The notes beneath the pieces are model-generated. The model had not been told where the DNA came from. It saw only the letters and a list, made by a program, of their open reading frames with translations, and searched no databases. Below, in pieces: positions 6,615-13,729 of a DNA stretch of 13,776 bases. Within the stretch, counting starts at the first letter, position 1, and each line of letters begins with the position of its first letter. This stretch comes from an uncultured Eubacterium sp. (GTDB taxonomy: Bacteria; Bacillota; Clostridia; Lachnospirales; Lachnospiraceae). The translations under genes were made by a program, and so were the position numbers. The stretch is from the NCBI GenBank assembly GCA_910589665.1, contig CAJUTR010000036.1:1-13776 (forward strand), in the 5' to 3' direction.

Positions 6615-6821
6615 GTGAGAGAAGACATGGCGAATGGCAAAAAAGTCCTCGTTTCCTGTCCGATTTGCGGGTTTCGGGCAGAGGTGGACGATTTTAGCAA
6701 TGACAACGAAGTGTGCGAGCAATGTGGCAGGAGTACATACACATTTCGTACCTTGGACAGTATAAGAAATGTATTTGTGGGAGAATTGATGAAGAAGGAG
6801 CGGGAGTCCTTTAAAAAATAG
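6615..6821 (+). CDS. Small zinc-ribbon protein of unknown function
   Basis: A 68-residue protein with two CxxC pairs, C15-P-I-C18 and C34-E-Q-C37, spaced to bind one zinc ion in a ribbon (rubredoxin-like knuckles SCPICGF and VCEQCGR). The N-terminus is charged and the C-terminus ends in a basic helix (LMKKERESFKK). Start choice: GTG 6615 lies 6 bases after GAGGTG (6603-6608); ATG 6627 is an in-frame alternative giving 64 residues, and GTG 6606 overlaps the ribosome binding site. The enolase gene starts 66 bases downstream, and the two may share the promoter at 6518. A nucleic-acid or protein-binding adaptor role is possible, but the function is not known. Confidence 0.75.
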   Translation: MREDMANGKKVLVSCPICGFRAEVDDFSNDNEVCEQCGRSTYTFRTLDSIRNVFVGELMKKERESFKK

Positions 6822-6856
6822 CGCGTGAATTCGTGAATAAAAAAAGTCTTCGGTTT

Positions 6857-6862
6857 TATACT
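6857..6862 (+). promoter_or_regulatory. Possible -10 element for eno
   Basis: TATACT lies 25 bases before the enolase start. No good -35 box is found 16-18 bases upstream (TGAATA at best), so an independent eno promoter is uncertain. Confidence 0.25.
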
Positions 6863-6887
6863 AAGTAAAAAACAGGAGGCTTTTTTT

Positions 6888-8183
6888 ATGGAACAGAAGT
6901 TCAGGATTAAATCGGTGCACGGAAGGGAAATTTTGGATTCACGTGGCAATCCGACGGTGGAGGTAGAGGTAAATCTGTGCGGCGGCGCGAAAGGCCGGGG
7001 CGCGGTGCCTTCCGGTGCATCGACGGGCGCGTATGAGGCCGTTGAACTGCGGGATAAAGATTTACCGCGTTACGGAGGCAATGGTGTAAAAAAAGCGGTG
7101 GATCATGTCAATCATACCATAGCTTTTTTGCTCGATGGAAAAAATGCGTTGAACCAGGTGGAAATCGACCGGCTGATGATCCTAGAGGATGGGACAAAGA
7201 ATAAGGGGAAATTTGGAGCTAATGCGATTCTCGGTACTTCCATTGCTGTGGCAAGGGCGGCAGCAGAGGCAGTTGGACTTCCACTGTACCAGTATTTGGG
7301 AGGTACAAATGGCAGAACGCTTCCGGTTCCGATGATGAACATTATCAATGGCGGTAAGCACGCGGATTCCAGTTTGAATATACAGGAGTTTATGATCATG
7401 CCTGTGGGTGCAAATTCATTTCATGGCTGTCTGGAGTGGTGCTGCAATGTGTACCGGGAATTGAAATCTCTGTTAAAACAGGAAGGACATATTACAAGTG
7501 TTGGTGATGAGGGCGGTTTCGCCCCGAATCTGCGAGATGACGAAGAGGCGCTCCAGTATATTGTAAAGGCAGTTGAAAAGGCAGGATACCGTCCTGGCGA
7601 AGATTTTCGGATCGCGATCGACGGCGCCTGTACTGAAATGTATGATGAAGCCGTGAAACAGGGACGGACTGGGGAGTATCTTTTTTGGAAGACTGGGGAA
7701 TACAAGTCGGCAGAGGAGATGGTTGATTTTTGGGAAAAACTTTGTAACAAATATCCAGTATTTTCGATTGAGGACGGACTTGCCGAAGAGGACTGGGATG
7801 GGTGGAAGACGTTGACTGACCGATTGGGTAAAAGGGTTCAGTTGGTGGGAGATGATCTGTTTGTGACAAATACAGATCGTATCAAAAAGGGGATTGAACT
7901 CAATGTGTCAAATGCCGTACTGATCAAGCCAAATCAGATCGGCAGCGTAACGGAAACACTGGAGGCCATACGGATGACGGCAAATCAACACTGGAATGCT
8001 ATCGTGAGCCACCGATCGGGTGAGACGGAGGACACAACGATCGCGGATATCGCAGTTGGACTGAATGCCGGACAGATCAAGACCGGCGCGCCGACCCGGA
8101 CAGACCGTGTATGTAAGTATAATCAGCTTTTGCGTATCGAAGAAGAACTGGCGGAGTCCGCACAGTTTCCCAGATTGGTCTGA
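6888..8183 (+). CDS. eno: Enolase (phosphopyruvate hydratase)
   Basis: A 431-residue full-length enolase converting 2-phosphoglycerate to phosphoenolpyruvate in glycolysis. The catalytic loop AVPSGASTG (39-47), GGKH158A, QEF with E167, VGDE208GGFAP (general acid/base glutamate), metal ligands D245, E295 and D322, catalytic K347 (LIKPNQIG) and SHRSGETED (374-382) are all present, so it should be active. It is somewhat diverged from textbook enolases: IDGACTEMY replaces the usual D-x-A-A-S-E-F-Y, the loop reads KHADSSLNIQEF, position 348 is Pro in IKPNQIG, and there are seven cysteines. AGGAGG (6874-6879) sits 8 bases before the ATG. No clear terminator follows; 8184-8283 holds only a weak A/T hairpin. 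Whether this is the only enolase of the genome cannot be told. Confidence 0.96.
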   Translation: MEQKFRIKSVHGREILDSRGNPTVEVEVNLCGGAKGRGAVPSGASTGAYEAVELRDKDLPRYGGNGVKKAVDHVNHTIAFLLDGKNALNQVEIDRLMILEDGTKNKGKFGANAILGTSIAVARAAAEAVGLPLYQYLGGTNGRTLPVPMMNIINGGKHADSSLNIQEFMIMPVGANSFHGCLEWCCNVYRELKSLLKQEGHITSVGDEGGFAPNLRDDEEALQYIVKAVEKAGYRPGEDFRIAIDGACTEMYDEAVKQGRTGEYLFWKTGEYKSAEEMVDFWEKLCNKYPVFSIEDGLAEEDWDGWKTLTDRLGKRVQLVGDDLFVTNTDRIKKGIELNVSNAVLIKPNQIGSVTETLEAIRMTANQHWNAIVSHRSGETEDTTIADIAVGLNAGQIKTGAPTRTDRVCKYNQLLRIEEELAESAQFPRLV

Positions 8184-8283
8184 ATTTTATTTTTTGAGTG
8201 TTTTGGGAAAAAGTTTTACCCTCCTCAGATTTATTATCAATATAGGAAGAAACTCAAAATCAATTTTGGAAATTCCCAACGAT

Positions 8284-9668
8284 GTGTTTTTTGCCTACGC
8301 AGTCCTGGCCCTGGCCCTCGCCGCAGGAACGCTCACCGCTCCCGCATCCGCGGACGCCGCAAAGAAGCCAAAGTTCAGCAAGTCGTCCCTGACCCTGAAA
8401 GCCGGAAAATCGGCTAAGGTCAAGATCAAGAACTCATTGAGGCGCCGGCGGCGTACGACCCGTCGCTGCAGAGCATCCGGGAGGCATATGCGCCATTGAT
8501 CCCAGTCATGGGTGTAGCGGTGAATTATGGTCAGATCATGGATGAAAATACGCTCGCGTTCGTGAAGCACCATTTCAACAGTATTACAATGGGAAATGAA
8601 ATGAAGATCGACAATATGCTTGGCACGAAGCAAACGCTGACACTAGAGTAGGCAGAGAAGCTCGGTTATGTCATTTCGGATGATTACAAGGCATGTACGG
8701 ACAATAAGGATGCGGACGGAAACGTGATCGTGCCCAAAATCAGTTTCACTCAGACAGATCAGGTTCTGAAACAAGCGAAGGAAAACGGCCTTCAGGTGAG
8801 AGTGCATTCTCCATTTTGGCACAGCCAGATGCCACAGCATTTCTTGACAAAGAATTTTACGGATTATAGCGATCTACCTGGCAGCCCGAGTGATTTTCCA
8901 GAGAGGTACACGGACGAAGAGACGATGTATACGCGTGAGGCGATGTATGTCCAAACGCTGCTGCGCCACATTATTGACGGCGGATACGAGGATACGGTTT
9001 CCTCTTTTGATGTTGTGAATGAGTATCTTCACATGGTATTTTTGCCGTTGGATAAATACAGAAATTTCTGGCAATGTATTTTTGGTGATAAGAGCATGAA
9101 TTCGCCGTATGTGAAGAAGGCGTTCGTGGCAGCACACGAGTACCTGGAGAAACAGGGAAAGAGGGACAAGATTTCGCTGATCTACAACGACTTCAACACG
9201 TATGACGAGGTGGATGAAGTGATCAAGCTGATCAACAACATGAACGCGAAAGATGATATGAACCCGACAGGAGCGAAAGTGTGCGATGGGATCGGAATGC
9301 AGTCTCATGTGGGCGCGGATACTGGTGCAGCTAAATACGAGAATGCCATCGAGGCATTCCACGCGGCTAAGTTTGAGATCCAGATTACAGAGCTTGATGT
9401 GAACTGTGGGACAGTAACTGGCGAGTCTACAGCAGAAGAGAAGGCAGAAGTCTGGGAGACAAACGCGAAGAAGTATGGAGAGATCATGGATGTCATCCTT
9501 CGCCAGAAGGTAAAAGGGGCGAATATCATGCAGGTAACGGTATGGGGTATCACGGATGCCTCGTCGTGGATGCAGGATTCGGCGCCGCTGCTATTTGGAG
9601 CCACGGTTGCGGATAAGAAGCCATCGTTTGATGCTTTTGTCAATGCAGCCCTGAATTTTAAGAAGTAG
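8284..9668 (+). pseudogene. Decayed secreted GH10 endo-1,4-beta-xylanase
   Basis: Remains of a secreted family 10 xylanase. The 5' part (8284-8432, reading frame 1) encodes a hydrophobic signal peptide core (AYAVLALALAAGTLTAPASADA) and a short Ig-like/Big-type fragment (KPKFSKSSLTLKAGKSAKVKIKN). It lacks a convincing start codon, ribosome binding site and basic N-region. At about 8432-8439 the homology jumps to another frame (frame 0), which begins IEAPAAYDPSLQ and runs through the GH10 barrel, indicating a deletion or frameshift. A TAG at 8649-8651 then interrupts the barrel between LTLE and AEKLGYV. The remainder is open to 9668 with WHSQ, acid/base DVVNE (Glu codon 9021-9023), YNDFN, IGMQSH, nucleophile ITELDV (Glu codon 9390-9392) and VTVWGITDASSW. 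The longest open part, from GTG 8724, lacks the first barrel strands and should not fold alone. Confidence 0.85.
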
Positions 9669-9712
9669 GCGGAACCGTACAAAGAGGAGAAACGATATAG
9701 GTACATGAAGAA

Positions 9713-9763
9713 ACAAGAGGGCAGCTGCTACATGATCCAAAACGGCTGCCCTCTTGTATTTTT
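9713..9763 (+). terminator. Rho-independent terminator after the xylanase pseudogene
   Basis: A 13-bp perfect stem ACAAGAGGGCAGC (9713-9725) / GCTGCCCTCTTGT (9745-9757), with a 19-base loop, is followed by A and five T. It lies 45 bases after the pseudogene stop and has stayed intact although the gene itself is broken. Confidence 0.9.
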
Positions 9764-9805
9764 CATGGTTTATTGTCTCGTAAATCCGCTTTCGTGATAA
9801 AAAGA

Positions 9806-9834
9806 TGGACGAAGCAAAAAAAAAGTGCTATACT
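9806..9834 (+). promoter_or_regulatory. Promoter of panD-coaBC
   Basis: TGGACG (9806-9811, 4 of 6), a 17-bp spacer ending in TGC, and TATACT (9829-9834, 5 of 6, extended -10). Transcription would start near 9841, which excludes translation starts further upstream and supports the ATG at 9868. Confidence 0.6.
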
Positions 9835-9867
9835 ATGGTGTGTTGGAAGAAAGGAATGATGCCAGAT

Positions 9868-10251
9868 ATGAATATAACAATGTTAAAAGGGAAGATTCAC
9901 AGGGCCTGCGTCATTCAGGCAGAGTTGAATTATGTGGGAAGTATCACCGTGGATCCGGTGCTGATGGAGGCTGCCGGCATATTGGAATATGAAAAAGTGC
10001 AGATTGTGGATGTGGAAAATGGAAGTCGATTTGAAACATATACGATAGCGGGAGAAGAAAACTCGGGAATGGTGTGCCTGAATGGGGCAGCGGCTAGACA
10101 AGTTCAGGTCGGCGACCATATTATCCTCATGGCTTACTGTGAGATGACGCCGGAGGAAGCGCGGGAACACAAACCGAAGGTCGTGTTTGTGGATGAAGAG
10201 AACCAGATCAAGCGGATTTCTTCTTATGAAAAACATGGACAGCTGGATTAG
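9868..10251 (+). CDS. panD: Aspartate 1-decarboxylase (pyruvoyl-dependent)
   Basis: A 127-residue proenzyme that decarboxylates L-aspartate to beta-alanine for pantothenate and CoA synthesis. It cleaves itself between G24 and S25 (NYVGSITVD), turning Ser25 into the pyruvoyl cofactor. K9, Y22, R54, Y58 and N72, the known active-site residues, are all at canonical numbers when translation starts at ATG 9868 (MNITMLKGKIHRA), matching the E. coli length of 126. Upstream in-frame ATGs at 9856 and 9859 are less likely. The ribosome binding site AAAGGA (9850-9855) is 12 bases away, a wide gap that suggests modest initiation. It is followed after 23 bases by coaBC, forming a CoA operon; panB and panC are not in the window. 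Confidence 0.95.
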   Translation: MNITMLKGKIHRACVIQAELNYVGSITVDPVLMEAAGILEYEKVQIVDVENGSRFETYTIAGEENSGMVCLNGAAARQVQVGDHIILMAYCEMTPEEAREHKPKVVFVDEENQIKRISSYEKHGQLD

Positions 10252-10274
10252 AGTAAAGTGGAAGGAGAGAACAA

Positions 10275-11462
10275 ATGTTAAAGGGAAAGACGGTTGTTTT
10301 GGGGGTGACTGGGAGCATAGCGGCATATAAGATGGCAAATCTTACCAGTATGCTTACGAAACTGCGTTGTGACGTACATGTCCTGATGACAAAAAACGCA
10401 ACTAACTTTATTAATCCTGTTACTTTTGAAACGCTGACCGGGCATAAGTGCCTGGTGGACACGTTTGATCGGAATTTCAATTATAACATTGAACATGTAG
10501 CTCTTGGGGATAAAGCAGATGCGTTTTTAGTTGCACCAGCTTCGGCGGACGTCATTGGAAAACTGGCGAACGGGATTGCGGATGATATGCTGACAACGAC
10601 GTTTCTTGCCTGTAAATGTAAAAAAATCGTGGTTCCGGCCATGAATACAAATATGTATGAAAATCCGATCGTGCAGCATAATATAAAAAAGCTGGGCCGC
10701 TATGAAGTGGAGGTTGTCGAGCCGGATGCCGGTGTTCTGGCGTGTAAAGCGGAAGGAAAAGGGAGACTTCCGTCGGAGGAGATCCTGTTAGCTTATATTT
10801 TAAAAGGAATTCATTTGGAAAAGGATCTGGTTGGTAAAAAGGTACTTGTCACAGCAGGGGCAACGAGAGAAGCGATCGATCCCGTTCGTTATATCACCAA
10901 TCATTCGACAGGGAAAATGGGATATGCCATTGCCCGCATCGCTATGCACCGGGGGGCGGAAGTGACGCTCGTAAGCTGTCCGACCAATCTAACGCCGCCG
11001 ATCTGTGTCGAGGTTGTAAATGTGGAAAGTGCGGCGCAGATGTATAAGGCTGTGAAAAAAATAGCTCCCGAAATGGATATCATCATAAAAGCGGCGGCAG
11101 TTGCCGATTATACGCCGGCTGCCTATAGTGAGAAGAAGATTAAAAAGAAAGAGGGAGACCGGCTGTTTGAGCTGGTTCCTACAAAAGACATTTTATCCTA
11201 TCTCGGTAAACACCGGAAAGAAGGGCAGTTTATCTGCGGCTTTTCGATGGAAACGGAAAATCTGATCGAAAATTCCAGAAAGAAGCTGGAAAACAAAAAG
11301 GTGGATCTGATCGTAGCGAACAATCTCTATACGGAAGGAGCCGGATTCGGTTCCGACACGAATATTGTCACGCTGATCATGGAGGAAGGGGTTGTAGAAC
11401 TTCCCTGTATGTCGAAAGAAGAGGTCGCAGAGGCGATCCTGGATGTCATCGTGAACAAGTGA
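10275..11462 (+). CDS. coaBC: Bifunctional phosphopantothenoylcysteine decarboxylase / phosphopantothenate-cysteine ligase
   Basis: A 395-residue two-domain enzyme for two consecutive steps of CoA synthesis: ligation of cysteine to 4'-phosphopantothenate, then FMN-dependent decarboxylation to 4'-phosphopantetheine. The N-terminal CoaC flavoprotein domain (about 1-180) has GVTGSIAAYK, catalytic H74 (NIEHVALG), PAMNTNMY (121-128) and C157 in GVLACKAEGKGRL. The C-terminal CoaB domain (about 187-395) has VTAGATREAIDPVRYITNHSTGKMG with N209, KAAAVADY and KKIKKKEG. The segment LACK replaces the more common LACG beside the catalytic cysteine, a small variation in the active-site flap. AAGGAG (10262-10267) is 7 bases before the ATG. 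It is co-transcribed with panD and ends in a clear terminator. Confidence 0.95.
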   Translation: MLKGKTVVLGVTGSIAAYKMANLTSMLTKLRCDVHVLMTKNATNFINPVTFETLTGHKCLVDTFDRNFNYNIEHVALGDKADAFLVAPASADVIGKLANGIADDMLTTTFLACKCKKIVVPAMNTNMYENPIVQHNIKKLGRYEVEVVEPDAGVLACKAEGKGRLPSEEILLAYILKGIHLEKDLVGKKVLVTAGATREAIDPVRYITNHSTGKMGYAIARIAMHRGAEVTLVSCPTNLTPPICVEVVNVESAAQMYKAVKKIAPEMDIIIKAAAVADYTPAAYSEKKIKKKEGDRLFELVPTKDILSYLGKHRKEGQFICGFSMETENLIENSRKKLENKKVDLIVANNLYTEGAGFGSDTNIVTLIMEEGVVELPCMSKEEVAEAILDVIVNK

Positions 11463-11512
11463 TGGCGCACTTAGTCATGCAGAAAACTTGTACAGAAATT
11501 AGAATAAATTAA

Positions 11513-11554
11513 ACTGCCGCACATACCTATATAAGTAAGTGCGGCAGTCTTTTT
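11513..11554 (+). terminator. Terminator after coaBC, possibly bidirectional
   Basis: A perfect 10-bp stem ACTGCCGCAC (11513-11522) / GTGCGGCAGT (11539-11548) with a 16-base loop, then C and five T. On the opposite strand the stem is followed by TTAATTT, so it may also end the converging veg transcript, whose gene stops at 11570. Confidence 0.9.
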
Positions 11555-11569
11555 GGGAAAAAGAAATCG

Positions 11570-11815
11570 TTATGCTTTACAAAGGGTAATTTGTACATCC
11601 TTTGTCAAAACGTCTGTATAACTGTACGAAATGGTCTGACTTGTGTTTTCGATTTCATTTTTTACGGTGATAAGGAATATACTTGGGAATGTTTCCGTTA
11701 TAACACCTTCTGTAACATCTACTTTATGCCTCCCTAGATTGCATCGTACTACTACTTTACTTCCGATGTGTCTGCTCACTGCCTGTCGTACAGACCCGAC
11801 ATTTGTTTTCAACAT
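11570..11815 (-). CDS. veg: Veg family protein
   Basis: An 81-residue protein of the Veg/DUF1021 family. It aligns with Bacillus subtilis Veg along its length from memory: a short N-terminal helix, GSKVVVRCNLGRHKVDVTEGVI, the signature TETFPSIFLI, and ISYSYTDVLTKDVQITL. In Bacillus, Veg stimulates biofilm matrix expression and is abundantly made; its mechanism is unclear. The fold is a small beta-barrel, which would fit RNA or protein binding, but that is inference. The gene has an almost perfect promoter (11906-11934), in keeping with the strong veg promoter of Bacillus. The nearest ribosome-binding-like sequence GGAAAGG (11828-11834) is 12 bases from the ATG, rather far. It converges on coaBC. 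Confidence 0.88.
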   Translation of the reverse strand: MLKTNVGSVRQAVSRHIGSKVVVRCNLGRHKVDVTEGVITETFPSIFLITVKNEIENTSQTISYSYTDVLTKDVQITLCKA

Positions 11816-11834
11816 AAATTTTACCAGCCTTTCC

Positions 11835-11851
11835 TCTGCAAGGAATGCAGA
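11835..11851 (-). promoter_or_regulatory. Hairpin next to the veg ribosome binding site
   Basis: In the veg leader RNA, a 6-bp perfect stem TCTGCA/TGCAGA encloses loop TTCCT and runs directly into GGAAAGG. The loop TTCCT is complementary to AGGAA in the adjacent ribosome-binding sequence, so a second, exclusive hairpin could form. The pairing is visible; any regulatory use is inferred. Confidence 0.4.
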
Positions 11852-11905
11852 TTATGAATTTCCCAAATCCCTTCACGATTAAACTATATATTGAAATACA
11901 ACCAT

Positions 11906-11934
11906 ATCATACCACATAATCTTGTGTTTGTCAA
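11906..11934 (-). promoter_or_regulatory. Strong sigma-A promoter of veg
   Basis: On the minus strand: TTGACA (11929-11934, perfect), a 17-bp spacer ending in TGG (extended -10), and TATGAT (11906-11911, 5 of 6). The predicted start is near 11899, giving a leader of about 84 bases. Confidence 0.85.
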
Positions 11935-12083
11935 ATTTGTGCCCGTAGGTTCCCATCTGTTAGAAATTCTGTAAGGTGATACCATTATTATATGCGGAAA
12001 GGCGAAAAATATTCCATCTTTTTTTACATTTTCTAGGAATAACAGTGATTTGCCCGGAATATAGTGTACTAGTGATCAATCTG

Positions 12084-12107
12084 TAGACCTGGCTGTCAGC
12101 CGGGCTA
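12084..12107 (+). promoter_or_regulatory. Leader hairpin just upstream of the sipL ribosome binding site
   Basis: TAG (12084-12086), bulged A, CCTGGCT (12088-12094), loop GTC, AGCCGGG (12098-12104), CTA (12105-12107): a 10-bp stem with one bulge and one G-T pair. There is no T-run, so it is not a terminator. The ribosome binding site AGGAGGG (12113-12119) follows 5 bases later, close enough for the hairpin to affect mRNA stability or initiation. Confidence 0.45.
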
Positions 12108-12122
12108 TGACGAGGAGGGCGT

Positions 12123-13685
12123 ATGGAACTAATCAAACAAAGAGTTCACATGAATCGGTGCAATAGCCGGGAAAATGTCAGGGTTACGTTGGATACGGAT
12201 TTTAATGTGCCGGATATCAAGCCGGATGCCAGAGCGGTTATGCAGGAGAAAGGCGAGGTGGTGATCGAGGAGATCCGCATATTGGATGGGAAGCTGCATA
12301 TAAAAGGAGCCTTATACTTTACGCTGTTATACGCGGGAGAGGATGAGATTCCGGTATGCGACCTGACGGGAAATATTCCGATCAACGAGACGGTGTCACT
12401 AGGATGTGAGTCTACGAGAGAGGACGAAATCACAATACACGCAACGATTGAAGATCTGAGGGGGGAACTCATCAACTCAAGAAAGTTTGGCATCAAAGCG
12501 ATCATTAATATGGAAGTGCTGGCGGAAACGATTTATGATGGCGAGGGCGCAGTGGACATCGAGGGCGATGAAACTATACTGAAGCGCAAAAAGAATTTGG
12601 ATATTACCAGGCTGATCCTGTCCAAAAAAGACACGCTCCGGGTGCGCGACGAGTGCAAGATCCCGGGAACGAAAGACACGATCGGGCGGATCCTGTATGA
12701 CGATGTGAATCTTTTGGAAGTGGAAACGAGGGTGGGGGAGGATAAACTTGTCCTATCCGGAGAGGCCAGCCTCTTTATCATATATTTAAGTACGGATGAA
12801 GTTCCTCAGTTAAATTTCCATGAATGTATCATACCGCTGAGTGGTGAGGTGAACTGCGGCGGGTGCGATGAGACAAATGTTGTTCAGGCCGAGGTGGGGA
12901 TCCACGGCAGGGAGCTTGAGGTCAAAAGCGATGAGGATGGAGAAGATCGTGTCATTGACGTGGAGATCGTGCTTGAACTGGCTGTCAAGGCGTACGGGGA
13001 AGAACAGATGGAACTGTTGACGGATTTCTATTCCACGAAAAAGGAGTGCCGTCCGGTATTTGAGACTTCTTATTTTGAAAATCTTATCATGAAGAATAAG
13101 AGCAAGTCGAGAGTGAACGGGAAGGTTGAGCTGGAAGTAGCACATCATCCGCTGCAGATCTGGAAAGTCAGCGGGGATGTCCGGGTGGACGAAAAGAGGA
13201 TCGTGGAAGATGGCGTGGAAGTAGAAGGAGTTATTGACATAAATATATTGTATCAGTCGGCAGATGAAAATGTGCCGTTGGCGGCTTCTTCCGGGATCCT
13301 GCCTTTTGAGCAGCATATCCAGATCCCGGATCTTCAGCCGGACAGCGATATCCGCATGAATGCGGGTCTGGAGCAGATCAGCGGATCTCTTTTGGGAGAA
13401 CATGAGGCAGACATCAAAGCGGTGATCGTCATTGATGTTCTGGCGTTTAACAACATGGAAGAACCGATCATCGCGGATTTTGAGATCCAAGAACTGGATT
13501 GCGATGCCAGGGCAAAAGAACCGGGTCTGATCGGTTACGTCGTGCAAAAGGGAGACTCCCTGTGGGACATCGCGAAGCAATTTTATACGACCGTGGAAAC
13601 CATTATGGAAATTAACAAACTAGACTCGGATCTAGTCCATGAGGGGGATGTACTACTGGTGATGAAAGAAGCAAACTGTATGTAA
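12123..13685 (+). CDS. sipL: SPOCS and LysM domain spore-coat morphogenesis protein (SipL-like)
   Basis: A 520-residue protein with repeated SPOCS (DUF3794) beta-rich domains. The repeating pattern (strand, acidic patch, I-x-I-x-V) recurs at about residues 35-145, 165-290 and 325-455. A single C-terminal LysM domain (about 471-515, GYVVQKGDSLWDIAKQF.., W481) follows. In Clostridioides difficile, SipL acts in the mother cell, where its LysM domain binds SpoIVA to anchor the coat to the forespore; length and architecture match well. There is no signal peptide, consistent with a cytoplasmic mother-cell role. AGGAGGG lies 3 bases before the ATG. The gene is monocistronic with its own terminator. 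A mother-cell sigma factor (sigma-E) is expected to drive it. The alternative is a generic SPOCS/LysM coat protein. Confidence 0.88.
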   Translation: MELIKQRVHMNRCNSRENVRVTLDTDFNVPDIKPDARAVMQEKGEVVIEEIRILDGKLHIKGALYFTLLYAGEDEIPVCDLTGNIPINETVSLGCESTREDEITIHATIEDLRGELINSRKFGIKAIINMEVLAETIYDGEGAVDIEGDETILKRKKNLDITRLILSKKDTLRVRDECKIPGTKDTIGRILYDDVNLLEVETRVGEDKLVLSGEASLFIIYLSTDEVPQLNFHECIIPLSGEVNCGGCDETNVVQAEVGIHGRELEVKSDEDGEDRVIDVEIVLELAVKAYGEEQMELLTDFYSTKKECRPVFETSYFENLIMKNKSKSRVNGKVELEVAHHPLQIWKVSGDVRVDEKRIVEDGVEVEGVIDINILYQSADENVPLAASSGILPFEQHIQIPDLQPDSDIRMNAGLEQISGSLLGEHEADIKAVIVIDVLAFNNMEEPIIADFEIQELDCDARAKEPGLIGYVVQKGDSLWDIAKQFYTTVETIMEINKLDSDLVHEGDVLLVMKEANCM

Positions 13686-13694
13686 AAAAAGAGC

Positions 13695-13729
13695 GGGCAG
13701 GACTGTGGTTTTCAGTCCGCCCTTTTTTT
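13695..13729 (+). terminator. Terminator after sipL
   Basis: Stem GGGC-(A)-GGACTG (13695-13705) / CAGTCCGCCC (13713-13722), 10 bp with one bulged A and a 7-base loop, followed by seven T. Seven A precede the stem (13684-13690), so it could also end transcription arriving from the right. Nothing further is recognisable up to the window end. Confidence 0.92.

Larger units (their letters stand above)
11816..12122. other. Intergenic region between divergent veg and sipL
   Basis: A 307-base stretch without a gene. Its left part holds the veg promoter and an approximately 84-base leader with a hairpin. Its right part holds a hairpin and ribosome binding site for sipL. The middle (about 11935-12083) is A/T rich. 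I see no convincing sigma-A promoter toward sipL; a sporulation sigma factor promoter is expected there, but I could not assign its boxes with confidence. Confidence 0.6.

Noticed and set aside
8184..8283. Terminator after eno (GGGAAAAAG..TTTTACCC hairpin)
   Set aside because: The stem is weak, contains an A-A mismatch, has a tiny loop and is not followed by a T-run.
8065..8499. 144-residue plus-strand open frame
   Set aside because: Its first part is an out-of-frame reading of the enolase 3' end and its last part is out-of-frame GH10 sequence; only the middle is real, as the 5' part of the xylanase pseudogene.
8724..9668. Calling the 314-residue open part an intact xylanase
   Set aside because: It lacks the signal peptide and the first barrel strands, which are present upstream but cut off by the TAG at 8649-8651, and GTG 8724 has no ribosome binding site.
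9805..9867. N-terminal extension of PanD
   Set aside because: It overlaps the promoter; only the start at 9868 puts the G24-S25 cleavage site and K9 at their canonical positions.
12810..13580. 256-residue minus-strand open frame opposite sipL
   Set aside because: It is a shadow of the sipL coding strand, rich in His/Phe/Arg, with no recognisable domain, promoter or ribosome binding site.
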